This document shows, one piece after another, positions 1 through 7,928 of a DNA stretch of 37,180 nt. The DNA is taken from the NCBI GenBank assembly GCA_026713305.1, contig JAPOOS010000031.1, positions 1 to 37,180 of the forward strand, read 5' to 3'. Source of the DNA: Paracoccaceae bacterium (GTDB lineage: Bacteria; Pseudomonadota; Alphaproteobacteria; Rhodobacterales; Rhodobacteraceae). How positions within the stretch are numbered: the first letter of the stretch is position 1; the number at the start of each line of letters is the position of its first letter. The notes under the pieces are model-generated. The model saw nothing but the letters and a program-made list of their open reading frames with translations. It searched no databases and was not told the DNA's origin. The translations under genes were made by a program, and so were the position numbers.

Positions 1-339
1 AGACGACCCCTCCAGCATCGCCAGCAAATGACCTGCCAGCCCAAATTCGCTCACATCCGTCATGGCATTGGCGTGCCGCCCAAGAATTTCGGCGGCTGCA
101 TGCCCCGACCTTGCCATGACTGACAGTGCGCCATCGAGCTCTTCGCCTAATGCGAGCGACATCATGTGAGCCGCCAGAACTGTTCCCGACCCAATTGGCT
201 TCGTCAATAGGAGGCAATCCCCGGGAAGGGCATCCGAAACCGCATTCATGCGCTCTCCCGGCTCCCCCAAGACAGTGAATACAATAGCCCTTTGGCCAAG
301 TGTTGCCGACCAACCGCCCAGCCGCAGCCGGACCGCCAC
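1..339 (-). pseudogene. SelD-like (selenophosphate synthase) fragment lacking its N-terminal half; cut by window edge
   Basis: Read on the minus strand, this frame gives GDCLLLTKPIGSGTV, then AAAEILGRHANAMTDVS and FGLAGHLLAMLEGSS. These match the start of the C-terminal AIRS domain of selenide, water dikinase, which makes selenophosphate from selenide and ATP. A short piece before it, around GGWSATLGQ, can be matched to the end of the N-terminal domain. The catalytic Cys/Sec loop and most of the ATP-binding half are missing, because argS ends only about 25 bases upstream. The start given is a GTG at 337-339. The frame is the same as that of argS and is separated from it by the argS stop codon TGA. 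I read it as a 5'-truncated remnant left by a rearrangement. An assembly join is also possible. The gene continues beyond base 1. Confidence 0.55.
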
Positions 340-363
340 AGGCGGCTTCCGGCGCGAGATGCG

Positions 364-2106
364 TCACATCTCTTCGAGGGCGGCAATACCCAGGATTTCA
401 AGCCCCGTGGCTATCACAACTGCGGAAGCGCGAGCCAGCGCAAGCCGGGCAAGTGTGCCAGGCACATCGGATTCGTCAAGTATTCGCAGTTCCGGCTCCC
501 TGTTTCCCCTTGCCCACATGGCATGAAAGTCCCGAGCCAAGTCAGTCAAGTAGAACACAATGCGGTGCGGCTCATGGTGTCGTGCGGCCACTTCGACAAC
601 CCTGGGCCATTCCGAAATTCGCCGGGCAAACGCGATCTGGCTCGCATGGCGCAACTCGCCAAGATCGACCTCGGCCAAGTTCGCGTCGCATGTCCGGAAG
701 CCAGCGGCTTCGGCGCGCCCCAGCACCGAACAAGTTCGCGCGTGCGCATACTGAACATAGAACACCGGATTGTCCTTGGTCTTCTCGACAACCTCCTCGA
801 AGTCGAAATCCAGAGGGGCGTCATTGCGCCGCATCAACATCACGAATCGCAGAACATCGGCGCCTACAGCTTCAACCGCTTCCTGCAGTTGGACAAAGTT
901 GCCGGCACGTTTGGACATCTTCAACCGCTCGTCACGCTGAACGACATTGACCAGCTGGATCAGCTTGATGTCGAAATGTGCCTTGCCGTCGGACAGTGCC
1001 GAAACTACGGCGCGCAGGCGCTGGACATATCCACCATGGTCGGCGCCAAACACGTTGATCAACACATCGTAGCCCCGGGCAATCTTGTCATGGTGATAGG
1101 CGATGTCGGGCGCGAAATATGTCCAGCTACCATCCGACTTGCGGATTGGACGATCCACGTCATCGCCATGCGCAGTTGATCTGAAGAGCGTTTGTCGGCG
1201 CGGCTCCCAGTCAACCGACCTGCGTCCCTTGGGTGGGGGAAGCTTTCCGCGATAGACAAGGCCGCGCTCGCGCAGCGCCTTCAACGCCTGATCGATTCGG
1301 CCATCCTGGGCAAGGCTGCTCTCGTGAAAATACCGGTCCATGCGAATGCCGAGCAGCTTCAAGTCCGACTTGATGAGCCGCAACATTCTCTTGATCGCAA
1401 AATCGCGAACTTCCGGCAGCCACCGGGATTCCGGCGTGTTCAGCAACCGGTCCCCATATGCCTCGTGCAACGACTTGCCGACTTCGATCAGGTAGTCGCC
1501 GCGATAGCTTTCCGGTCCAAAATCGGTGTCCAGACCTGCATCTTCCAGGTATCGAAGGTATGCCGACCGCGCCAGTATGTCGACTTGGCTTCCCGCGTCG
1601 TTGACGTAGTACTCCCTCGTGACGTCATGACCGGTGTATTCCAAGAGCCGTCCCAGCGCGTCACCGAACACGGCCCCCCGTCCATGGCCCAGATGAAGCG
1701 GGCCGGTTGGGTTTGCCGAAACAAACTCCAGATTCACGCGCCGGTTGCGGCCATCCGTGTTGCGTCCGTAGTCCATGCCCAGCTGAAGGGCAGAGCGTAC
1801 AGCCCGCAGCCATTCCTCAGGCCTGAGGACGAGATTCAGGAATCCCGGCCCGGCCACCGAGACCCTGGCAACCCGTTCATCCCCAGACAGCACATCGGCC
1901 AGCGCTTCCGCCAGCACGCGCGGCGGGCGGCGCGCGGGCTTTGCGAGGATCATGGCGGCGTTTGTGGAAATCTCTCCGTGCGTTGCATCCCGTGGCCTCT
2001 CGACATTCATGCGGGAGAGGTCGATGCCGTCGGGAATGACGCTCTGGCCCGCCAACTGTTCTATGGCGCTACCAATCGCCCCTCGGATTTCGGCAAATAT
2101 GTTCAT
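364..2106 (-). CDS. argS: Arginyl-tRNA synthetase
   Basis: Class I aminoacyl-tRNA synthetase that attaches arginine to tRNA-Arg in the cytoplasm. The 580-residue length is normal. The N-terminal additional domain reads MNIFAEIRGAI. The ATP-binding HIGH motif is HLGHGR at residues 138-143, and the KMSKS motif is KMSKRAGN near residue 396. The DALR-type anticodon-binding domain ends with the usual ILGIAALEEM. The frame is open to a GTG at 2193. I chose the internal ATG at 2106 because MNIFAEI is where family members normally begin; the Shine-Dalgarno match there is weak. It follows dgt on the same strand, an arrangement conserved in alphaproteobacteria. The usual next gene, a SPOR-domain protein, is replaced here by a SelD fragment. 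Confidence 0.95.
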   Translation of the reverse strand: MNIFAEIRGAIGSAIEQLAGQSVIPDGIDLSRMNVERPRDATHGEISTNAAMILAKPARRPPRVLAEALADVLSGDERVARVSVAGPGFLNLVLRPEEWLRAVRSALQLGMDYGRNTDGRNRRVNLEFVSANPTGPLHLGHGRGAVFGDALGRLLEYTGHDVTREYYVNDAGSQVDILARSAYLRYLEDAGLDTDFGPESYRGDYLIEVGKSLHEAYGDRLLNTPESRWLPEVRDFAIKRMLRLIKSDLKLLGIRMDRYFHESSLAQDGRIDQALKALRERGLVYRGKLPPPKGRRSVDWEPRRQTLFRSTAHGDDVDRPIRKSDGSWTYFAPDIAYHHDKIARGYDVLINVFGADHGGYVQRLRAVVSALSDGKAHFDIKLIQLVNVVQRDERLKMSKRAGNFVQLQEAVEAVGADVLRFVMLMRRNDAPLDFDFEEVVEKTKDNPVFYVQYAHARTCSVLGRAEAAGFRTCDANLAEVDLGELRHASQIAFARRISEWPRVVEVAARHHEPHRIVFYLTDLARDFHAMWARGNREPELRILDESDVPGTLARLALARASAVVIATGLEILGIAALEEM

Positions 2107-2254
2107 TCTCGAATGACCGTCATTGATCCTGTTGCCGACCTCCAGGGGAAATGTGACTCGCTTTCGCTCGGCGGCCAATGCGCTCTCCGGCACAATGGCC
2201 CCGCCGCAGATTGCATTGCATGTTTCGCTTCAACCTCCTCCCGGGTGCAGGCTG

Positions 2255-3496
2255 TCAGCTTGCAGAGTCGATAGATTCGCAAACTGTCGAGTGCAAGGTC
2301 ACCGTTGCCGCAAGTTCGTTGATTCGGGCAAACGTGTTGATCGCGAAGTTGTCGGTCATGCCGGAAATATAATCCGCAACAGTGCGCGCAACATCAATCT
2401 CGCTGGATGTGTCCAAATCCATGTTCCAGTTCAAGGGCAGCCTGGAAGGCCTTTCATTGAAGTACTCGAACAACTGGTTCACGAAACGGCAGACAACCCG
2501 CCTTTGCCGCTGCATGTTGTCGGTATTGTACATGTTCTGCATCAGAAACTGCCTGACCTCCTCCAGTTTCCTGTCGGTGTCCTGATCAAGGCCAACGACG
2601 GGGCAGGAGCAGCGACGCACTTCGCCGGGACTGGCAGGGGAATGCTTTCCAAGCCGGCGCTCCGATTCACAAACGATGCAGGCAATCAACTCTCCGAACA
2701 TCGTTCGCACCACGAGATGCATCAACTTGTGCTCATCCTCGTGAGGGTGCCTGTGTCTTGCTCTTTCCAGTATTGGTCCGACGAGCTCCAACTCCGAGGT
2801 ATCGTCCAGTGTGAACTGCTTGGTTCGCAAGCCATCCTGGAGGTCATGGCAGTTGTAGACGACATCGTCCGCAATTGCAGCCACCTGTGCTTCTCCGCTG
2901 CCATGAAGTTTCAGTTCCAAGCCGTCGATTCTCGCCACTTCATCTGCTTGATGCGCTATTGTTTGCAACAAGGGGCCACTGTGCTTGGCAATCCCCTCGC
3001 GACACTCCCAAGTCAGGTTCAGCCCATCGAATTCCATGTAGTTGCGCACCAATGTCGTCACTATCCGCAACGACTGGGCATTGTGCTCGAATCCGCCGTA
3101 GCTGGACATCTGTTCATCCAGTGCATCCTCGCCTGCATGCCCGAATGGAGGGTGGCCCAAATCATGTGCCAGAGCGATGGCCTCTGCCAAGTCTGCGTTC
3201 AGTCCCAGACTGTTCGAAAGCGCCCGAGCCGCCCGGGCAACTTCAATCGTGTGGGTCAGCCGGGTGCGGACATGGTCGCTTTCCGGCGCCAAAAACACCT
3301 GCGTCTTGTGCATGAGCCGGCGAAACGCCGTGGTGTGAACAATGCGGTCGCAGTCTCGCTGATACTCGGTTCTGTCCCGGGGAGCATTCTCGCAAAAGGC
3401 CCTGCCCCGGGATTCCTCGGGCCGGCATGCAAAGCTCTTCAAGCCCATTCCCTCACTTTGGGCAAGTGTGTCTGCAAGATTGTCTCTATTCCCCAT
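2255..3496 (-). CDS. dgt: dGTP triphosphohydrolase-like protein (dGTPase family)
   Basis: HD-superfamily phosphohydrolase of 413 residues that would cleave deoxynucleoside triphosphates, typically dGTP, to the nucleoside and tripolyphosphate. The N-terminal signature is RDRTEYQRDCDRIVHTTAFR, followed by LMHKTQVFL. Metal-binding residues are H82 in THTIEVAR, the H111-D112 pair in AHDLGHPPFGH, and a later D in the AIADDVVYNCHDLQDG segment. The length fits the bacterial type 2 subfamily. It is divergent from erpA and probably shares the control region 3497-3842 with it. argS lies downstream on the same strand, about 150 bases after the dgt stop if the internal argS start is right, which suggests a dgt-argS transcript. 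Nucleotide specificity cannot be read from the sequence. Confidence 0.92.
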   Translation of the reverse strand: MGNRDNLADTLAQSEGMGLKSFACRPEESRGRAFCENAPRDRTEYQRDCDRIVHTTAFRRLMHKTQVFLAPESDHVRTRLTHTIEVARAARALSNSLGLNADLAEAIALAHDLGHPPFGHAGEDALDEQMSSYGGFEHNAQSLRIVTTLVRNYMEFDGLNLTWECREGIAKHSGPLLQTIAHQADEVARIDGLELKLHGSGEAQVAAIADDVVYNCHDLQDGLRTKQFTLDDTSELELVGPILERARHRHPHEDEHKLMHLVVRTMFGELIACIVCESERRLGKHSPASPGEVRRCSCPVVGLDQDTDRKLEEVRQFLMQNMYNTDNMQRQRRVVCRFVNQLFEYFNERPSRLPLNWNMDLDTSSEIDVARTVADYISGMTDNFAINTFARINELAATVTLHSTVCESIDSAS

Positions 3497-3842
3497 CCGT
3501 GACAGTCAACTGAATGCGCGCCGAACATGTCCGGCACGGCCTTCGCGGTCCGCAAGACACCGGCAAGCGCATCATGCCCTTCCCGCTGAATGCAATCCCG
3601 GCATTGGAACGGCGACGATGTGTACTATATGATTGGAGACATTCAAAGTATTGAGATAGGCGCATCGACAGCGAGATTGATTCAGCAGGAACGCGTTCAA
3701 GGGCAGCGGCGATTGGTCACGGATGCGGCGTCTCCGAAACACGCCCGTGAAGCGCTTCCTGCCGCATCTTGCCTCATGGCTGCGAGTCCCGTATATCTGA
3801 ATGCACAGCCGCACCCTACCGATTGGATTGACTGGCACGCTC
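3497..3842. promoter_or_regulatory. Divergent intergenic region between dgt and erpA
   Basis: 346 bases between two divergently read genes, so both promoters should lie here. The most AT-rich part is around 3615-3655 (TGTACTATATGATTGG, then ATTCAAAGTATTGAG). On the minus strand TTGAAT and TACACA stand 16 bases apart within it and could form a weak promoter for dgt. I found no convincing IscR-like or Fur-like operator, and no small gene. Confidence 0.35.
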
Positions 3843-4175
3843 ATGGACCTCTATCTGGCTCCCAAAGTAACGGACCGGGCATTCAAGAAACTGGCCGAGA
3901 TCAACTCGGCAAGCAACACTTCGCAATGTCTTCGCGTCGCCGTTTCGGGCGGCGGGTGCTCCGGTTTTCAGTACGAAATCACTCTCGACCAGCCGCAGGA
4001 GGACGACCTGGTGCTGGAAGGACATGGGCAGTCCGTGCTCATTGACAGCCTGTCGCTGCCGTTTCTCGATGCGGCGGAGATCGACTATGCCGAGGAGCTC
4101 ATTGGTTCGAGGTTTGTCATCGTGAATCCGAACGCCACATCAACCTGTGGATGTTCGATGAGCTTTTCGATTTAG
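3843..4175 (+). CDS. erpA: Iron-sulfur cluster insertion protein (ErpA/IscA/HesB family)
   Basis: A-type carrier that receives Fe-S clusters and passes them to apoproteins in the cytoplasm. The protein has 110 residues, typical of ErpA. The three cluster-binding cysteines are C39 in GGGCSGFQY, and C102 and C104 in STCGCSMSF near the C-terminus. The frame is open from an ATG at 3801, but the family begins near MDLYLAPKVTDRA, so the ATG at 3843 is preferred. xthA follows after 19 bases on the same strand. The block xthA-erpA with dgt and argS divergent is a familiar alphaproteobacterial arrangement. The name erpA, rather than another A-type carrier, rests partly on that context. Confidence 0.92.
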   Translation: MDLYLAPKVTDRAFKKLAEINSASNTSQCLRVAVSGGGCSGFQYEITLDQPQEDDLVLEGHGQSVLIDSLSLPFLDAAEIDYAEELIGSRFVIVNPNATSTCGCSMSFSI

Positions 4176-4194
4176 CGGACCACGCCGGTTTTCG

Positions 4195-4974
4195 GTGATT
4201 GTAGCATCCTTCAACATCAACGGAGTGCGCGCGCGGCTGCCGAGGTTGCTGGAATGGCTGCAGGACCGCAAGCCGGACGTAGCGCTCCTGCAGGAACTCA
4301 AGTGCCAGGACCAAGCCTTTCCAGCGGAGCAATTTGAGGATTTGGGCTACAACATTGCCACAAATGGTCAAAAGTCCTTCAACGGCGTGGCAATTCTTTC
4401 GAAGTATCCGCTTGAAGACCTGAATCCAGTTCTCGACGGAGACAGTGGCGACACTCAGGCCAGATGGCTCGAGGCCGTGGTAGGCGGCACGCGGCCTGTC
4501 CGTGTCTGCTGCCTGTATCTTCCCAACGGCAATCCGGTGCCGTCACCCAAGTACGACTACAAGCTGGCATGGATGGAGCGGCTGCACAGCAAAATGTCCG
4601 ACCTTCTTGCCTTGGAGGAGCCTGCCGTTGTTGCCGGCGACTACAATGTCATCCCCCAACCCGAAGACGCCGCCAAGCCGGAGCGCTGGAAGAACGATGC
4701 GCTTTATCTTCCCGAGACCCGGGCGGCCTGGCGACGGCTTCTCAACATGGGTTACACCGATGCCTTCCGCGCCGTTCATCCAACGGCAAGGAGTTTCACT
4801 TTCTGGGACTATCAGCGGCGGGCATGGCAGCGGGACGACGGCATTCGCATCGACCATATGCTCCTTACCCCGCAGTGTGCCGACATGCTGAAGGATTGCC
4901 AAATAGACCGCAACGTGCGGGCCCAGGAAAAACCTTCAGACCATGTTCCAATCTGGGTCGAACTGAACACCTGA
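4195..4974 (+). CDS. xthA: Exodeoxyribonuclease III / AP endonuclease
   Basis: Endonuclease/exonuclease/phosphatase-fold enzyme of 259 residues that incises DNA at abasic sites and degrades one strand 3' to 5' in base excision repair. Visible active-site elements are N8 in SFNINGVRAR, E34 in LLQELKCQD, D149 and N151 in AGDYNVIPQPED, the FWDYQRRAW segment, D220 in IRIDHMLLTP, and the terminal D249-H250 pair in SDHVPIWVEL. The start codon is GTG at 4195, because the protein begins exactly with the family's N-terminal strand (IVASFNINGVR). It lies 19 bases after erpA and is probably co-transcribed with it. Its 3' end faces the AbiE remnant on the other strand. Confidence 0.95.
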   Translation: MIVASFNINGVRARLPRLLEWLQDRKPDVALLQELKCQDQAFPAEQFEDLGYNIATNGQKSFNGVAILSKYPLEDLNPVLDGDSGDTQARWLEAVVGGTRPVRVCCLYLPNGNPVPSPKYDYKLAWMERLHSKMSDLLALEEPAVVAGDYNVIPQPEDAAKPERWKNDALYLPETRAAWRRLLNMGYTDAFRAVHPTARSFTFWDYQRRAWQRDDGIRIDHMLLTPQCADMLKDCQIDRNVRAQEKPSDHVPIWVELNT

Positions 4975-5099
4975 GTTCTGCGGAAAGTTGCGGCAGGAAC
5001 GCAGGTTGCCCTGCCCCCGCACAGATCCGCACTTGCCCGCCACAAGGCATGCGGCTCCTCCGTTGGATGTTGACGGCAAACCGCTGGTGTCGCAGCTTG

Positions 5100-5195
5100 C
5101 CGTACCCGACCCGCCGCATTGGTCCTTTCGATGCGGGCACGCTGGAGAAGCCGGGCGCGCACGGAGGCGCCGAAATTGCGAAGCTCATGCGCCAT
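5100..5195 (-). pseudogene. Stub of an AbiEii-type toxin (N-terminus only)
   Basis: On the minus strand an ATG at 5195 overlaps the end of the AbiEi gene (ATGGCGCATGA, stop at 5185-5187). It opens a frame reading NFGASVRARLLQRARIER. That resembles the N-terminus of AbiEii nucleotidyltransferase toxins, which then normally continue with a QxLLTRYxLERLLYRL segment. Here the similarity stops after about 24 residues. The sequence that follows is not toxin-like in any frame, and xthA ends at 4974, so there is no space for the usual 230-300 residues. The overlap with the antitoxin gene is how these pairs are normally coupled. The lower boundary given is where the similarity ends. Confidence 0.5.
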
Positions 5196-5808
5196 CGGCG
5201 ACAATCGCTTCCACATAGGGCCGCATCACCGACCATACGCGCGCCATACGCGCAAGTTCCCAGAGCTGGTCGGGTGTGACGCGTCTGCTGCGAAGCCCTT
5301 CGCGGAGCCCTTCGAGCGCGATGTCGAGCCCAATCTTGTTGCGATACCGGAAGCAATCGGCGATCGACTTGGCGGGTTCGAATATCGGAACCTCAATGCC
5401 CTCGATGAGATGCCGCTTCACCCCTCCCGTGAGATTCTGGCCGCTGAACCGCACGAAGCGGATCGGGGGATATTCGACCTTGGGCTTCCATCCGGTACGG
5501 TCGATGGCGATCCAGACGGCAGAGGGCATTTGCAACGTCAGTTCGTGAAATTGGAGAGCGGATGTCAGGCAGATCACGCCCTTTGGCACTCGAGCCGAGG
5601 CTTCCGCAAGGCTGCGCCGGGCACCCGGAGTCGTGTCGGCCAGTTCGTAGAGACCTCGGGCCACTCGTACGACAGTCCCTTCCCGAACCAGGCGGGCAAC
5701 GGTCTCGGGCCCGACGCCGAGGTCACGTAGATCGTGCATGCGCACCAGCCCCCCTTGACCGAAAAGGTGCAGGGCCGTGTCGCGCTGCTTGGCTGGTGGA
5801 TGTGACAT
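5185..5808 (-). CDS. AbiEi-family antitoxin (type IV toxin-antitoxin / phage abortive infection)
   Basis: Protein of 207 residues with the AbiEi layout. An N-terminal winged-helix domain (MSHPPAKQRDTALHLF, then VRMHDLRDLGVGPETVARLV and VARGLYEL) is followed by a C-terminal domain with ICLTSALQFHELT, AVWIAIDR, the PIRFVRFS segment, and FEPAKSIADCFRYRNKIGLD. In known pairs AbiEi represses its own promoter and counteracts the AbiEii nucleotidyltransferase toxin. The frame is open to 5847; I chose the ATG at 5808. The toxin gene downstream survives only as a stub, so this is an apparently intact antitoxin without its partner. It might still act as a DNA-binding regulator or as an anti-addiction module; that is inference. 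A palindrome and a plausible promoter lie upstream. Confidence 0.85.
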   Translation of the reverse strand: MSHPPAKQRDTALHLFGQGGLVRMHDLRDLGVGPETVARLVREGTVVRVARGLYELADTTPGARRSLAEASARVPKGVICLTSALQFHELTLQMPSAVWIAIDRTGWKPKVEYPPIRFVRFSGQNLTGGVKRHLIEGIEVPIFEPAKSIADCFRYRNKIGLDIALEGLREGLRSRRVTPDQLWELARMARVWSVMRPYVEAIVADGA

Positions 5809-5837
5809 GTACTCTGCTTCAGCGCATAATGGCAGAG

Positions 5838-5867
5838 GTTGTATCACATCGGTGCGGAAAATCCCAA
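5838..5867 (-). promoter_or_regulatory. Candidate promoter of the AbiEi gene
   Basis: On the minus strand TTGGGA (5862-5867) and TACAAC (5838-5843) are separated by 18 bases and lie 30-59 bases before the AbiEi start. The match to a sigma-70 consensus is partial. Confidence 0.35.
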
Positions 5868-5871
5868 TGCA

Positions 5872-5883
5872 CCTTGTACAAGG
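5872..5883. promoter_or_regulatory. 12-bp perfect palindrome, candidate operator for AbiEi
   Basis: CCTTGTACAAGG is a perfect inverted repeat lying 63 bases before the AbiEi start codon and just upstream of its candidate -35 box. AbiEi proteins are known to repress their own promoter by binding inverted repeats. Assigning this site to AbiEi is inference. Confidence 0.35.
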
Positions 5884-5980
5884 GATTGGATGGATCTTGG
5901 TAGCACGTCGCTAATGGACGCCGAGCTCCACGGGGCTGTGACATGGCAGACAAGCTGAACCGGGCTGACCAATCGGGTTA

Positions 5981-6389
5981 TTGAATGCTGGACTCGGTAT
6001 CGACTCCAAACTTGCCGCACTTGCCGCATCGTAGCAGCGTCTGACGGAATCCGGGAGGGAACATGCCCGACAAGGTCTTCCATCGCTGGCGGAGAGATCG
6101 CTCAAACAAGACCTATCGGGGTGTCAACGAGGATGCCCTGACGCAAGCGATGCGAAATCTCGGCAGAGAGAGGAACGAGATCTACGCGCCCTTGCGCGCG
6201 ATCTGGAACTCGACAAGGACACGAAAGGCATCCCCGGCAGCCTGCCGGCGTGGAGGATGGATTGCTTTATGCCTTCCAAAGGGTGTGCAACACGCGAAGC
6301 GCTTCGGAGAGATAGAGATCGAACTTCCTGGGGCAGAAACGAATTTCGATGACGAGGACATGGAAGAGCAGTGGTGGTCTGGGGTTTGA
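5981..6389 (+). pseudogene. Decayed gene of unknown function (one stop, several frameshifts)
   Basis: No single frame is a convincing gene, but protein-like segments follow one another in changing frames. IDSKLAALAAS, an in-frame TAG, then QRLTESGREHARQ, GLPSLAERSLKQDLSG come first. Next, one frame over, comes VNEDALTQAMRNLGRERNEIYA, then LARDLELDKDTKGIPGSLPA, then VEDGLLYAFQRVCNTR, then GEIEIELPGAETNFDDEDME with a stop at 6387-6389. Joined, they give a plausible charged, mostly helical protein of about 130 residues with an acidic tail. I do not recognise the family. The longest surviving frame is 6063-6389, with ATG at 6063. The remnant lies divergent from the AbiEi gene and may have arrived with it. 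Confidence 0.45.
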
Positions 6390-6556
6390 TTTGATCCGGT
6401 TTCGGCACGATGACAGATGCCTCTCCCAGGCCTGCGAATGAGGCGAAGAATCGAGGAATGCCACCGGGTTGCGCGTGCCGCCGCCGCATCGAAGCGCGAT
6501 TCTGACGAAAGGAGGGCATGTGTGCAGCGGCGAGGAGCAGATGGCAAGTGCGGTCG

Positions 6557-7705
6557 CTAATGCGCTCCGGAGACTCGATCGGCGGAAAGTGTGTTGTGAA
6601 CTCGGCGCTTCCAACTGGTTCCCCAGTTCTCGTCGAAGGATGACATCCGAATTGGTCTGACCAGACTGATTGCTGATCGCTGAAGAGCCATTTGCTCCGC
6701 CCACTCACTACCCTTGGCAACGGCATCCACTCCAAGATGCGACCGCTCCAGCAATCCGACAAAGACAATGTCGGTCATGCTGCCGTACAGCAATCTCTCC
6801 AGCTCAACTGCAATTTCGTTCGGTGTGTCGGCATGCACGACGAAACCGCGGAAAATCGCCAATTTCAAACGGATGCCGAGTTCCAGGGCGGTTGGCGTTG
6901 TCGGCATTTGCGGCAATCGAGCACGCGCCAGAACCATTTGGGGACACACGCTTTCGCCAAGTGTCCCGGCGGCAACAAATCCAACCGGCACGACCGCGGC
7001 GTCAATCAGGCTCCGGTCCAGCATTTTGCCCATTTCCTCCGGTCCTTCCGCCCAAGCGAGCCTCGGAGGCTTGGTGTCGGCATGCTCCTCCAACAGGTAG
7101 GCCGCAATGTCACCGTATGGAACAACTTCGGTCGTCCCGAACTTCAGGCTGGTGGACCTGGCTGCTGCAATCAGATCCTCTGCAGTTGCGTAGCTGTCAC
7201 AACGGGTGGCAATGACCAAAGGCTCATTCCACGCGCGTGCTATCGGTCGAAAGTCCGCGAATTCCAAACCTCCAACTCCATCCAGAATCGAAATGAAATG
7301 CCCGGAAGACATCAGAAACATGGTGTGACCGTCCGGCCTGCGCCGTTTCAACTGGCCAAGCGCCTCGGCGTTGCCCATCCTTTCCCGAGAAACCACTTTG
7401 ACCGGCACGCCCAATCCCGTCCGCAAGCGCACAAACGCGAAGTTTGCAACCATGTCGGACAAGCTACCCGTTGGCGCATGGACCAGGACAACTATTCTTC
7501 CTACCGGAAACTCCTCGATCAACACCGAAGTGGGCAACGAAGCCAATGGGTTCAGATATGGAGCGCTGCTGTCGCTTGTATATTCCTGCGCCTTCAGTGG
7601 CGCTTGCAGCAGAGCCAGCGCCAACATGCCGGCAGCTGCCGCTCGGGCGCTTGGCAGAATCCGGGCGAGTGCCTGCAATACTCTGGACGTCATTCTCGAA
7701 GTCAT
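6557..7705 (-). CDS. Bug/TctC-type periplasmic solute-binding protein
   Basis: Extracytoplasmic binding receptor of the tripartite tricarboxylate transporter (Bug) family, about 382 residues. The N-terminus has a long arginine-rich n-region and a hydrophobic stretch (AGMLALALLQAPLKAQ), consistent with a Sec signal peptide cleaved near AQEY. Family features are RIVVLVHAPTGSLSDMVANF, the LKRRRPDGHTMFLMSSGHF strand-turn, FRPIARAWNEPLVIA and the TPNEIAVELERLLY helix near the C-terminus. The frame is open to a GTG at 7732, with further ATGs at 7705 and 7693; none has a strong Shine-Dalgarno site, so the start is uncertain. No tctA or tctB membrane subunit is near, which is common for this family. 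The ligand is unknown. The FAD monooxygenase upstream on the same strand may act on it. Confidence 0.8.
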   Translation of the reverse strand: MTSRMTSRVLQALARILPSARAAAAGMLALALLQAPLKAQEYTSDSSAPYLNPLASLPTSVLIEEFPVGRIVVLVHAPTGSLSDMVANFAFVRLRTGLGVPVKVVSRERMGNAEALGQLKRRRPDGHTMFLMSSGHFISILDGVGGLEFADFRPIARAWNEPLVIATRCDSYATAEDLIAAARSTSLKFGTTEVVPYGDIAAYLLEEHADTKPPRLAWAEGPEEMGKMLDRSLIDAAVVPVGFVAAGTLGESVCPQMVLARARLPQMPTTPTALELGIRLKLAIFRGFVVHADTPNEIAVELERLLYGSMTDIVFVGLLERSHLGVDAVAKGSEWAEQMALQRSAISLVRPIRMSSFDENWGTSWKRRVHNTLSADRVSGAH

Positions 7706-7928
7706 CTGATCATTGACTGTTCGCATGCCCACGGGCAGCCGGATTCAACGGCGAACAACCAAGGCATGGCGACAAGCACGGCACGACGATTCCTCACGCT
7801 GGCGGTACTGCGTGGAACTCCACGAGTCCGGCATATGGAAAACCTGCGTCTCTTGCCACCTGAATCGAACCATTTCCAGCGCCGTTCTTCAATCGGACCC
7901 TGCTGCCAGCACGCTGATTGTGGACAGC

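Noticed and set aside
334-400. Selenocysteine read-through joining argS and the SelD fragment
   Set aside because: The frame is shared, but the TGA follows the normal argS C-terminus, no SECIS-like hairpin was seen, and the SelD catalytic half is missing.
292-1179. Long plus-strand open frame opposite argS
   Set aside because: It lies wholly antisense to argS, whose motifs are certain, and its translation has no protein-like pattern.
2123-3502. 459-codon plus-strand frame opposite dgt
   Set aside because: It mirrors the codon structure of dgt on the other strand; only the minus strand has HD motifs.
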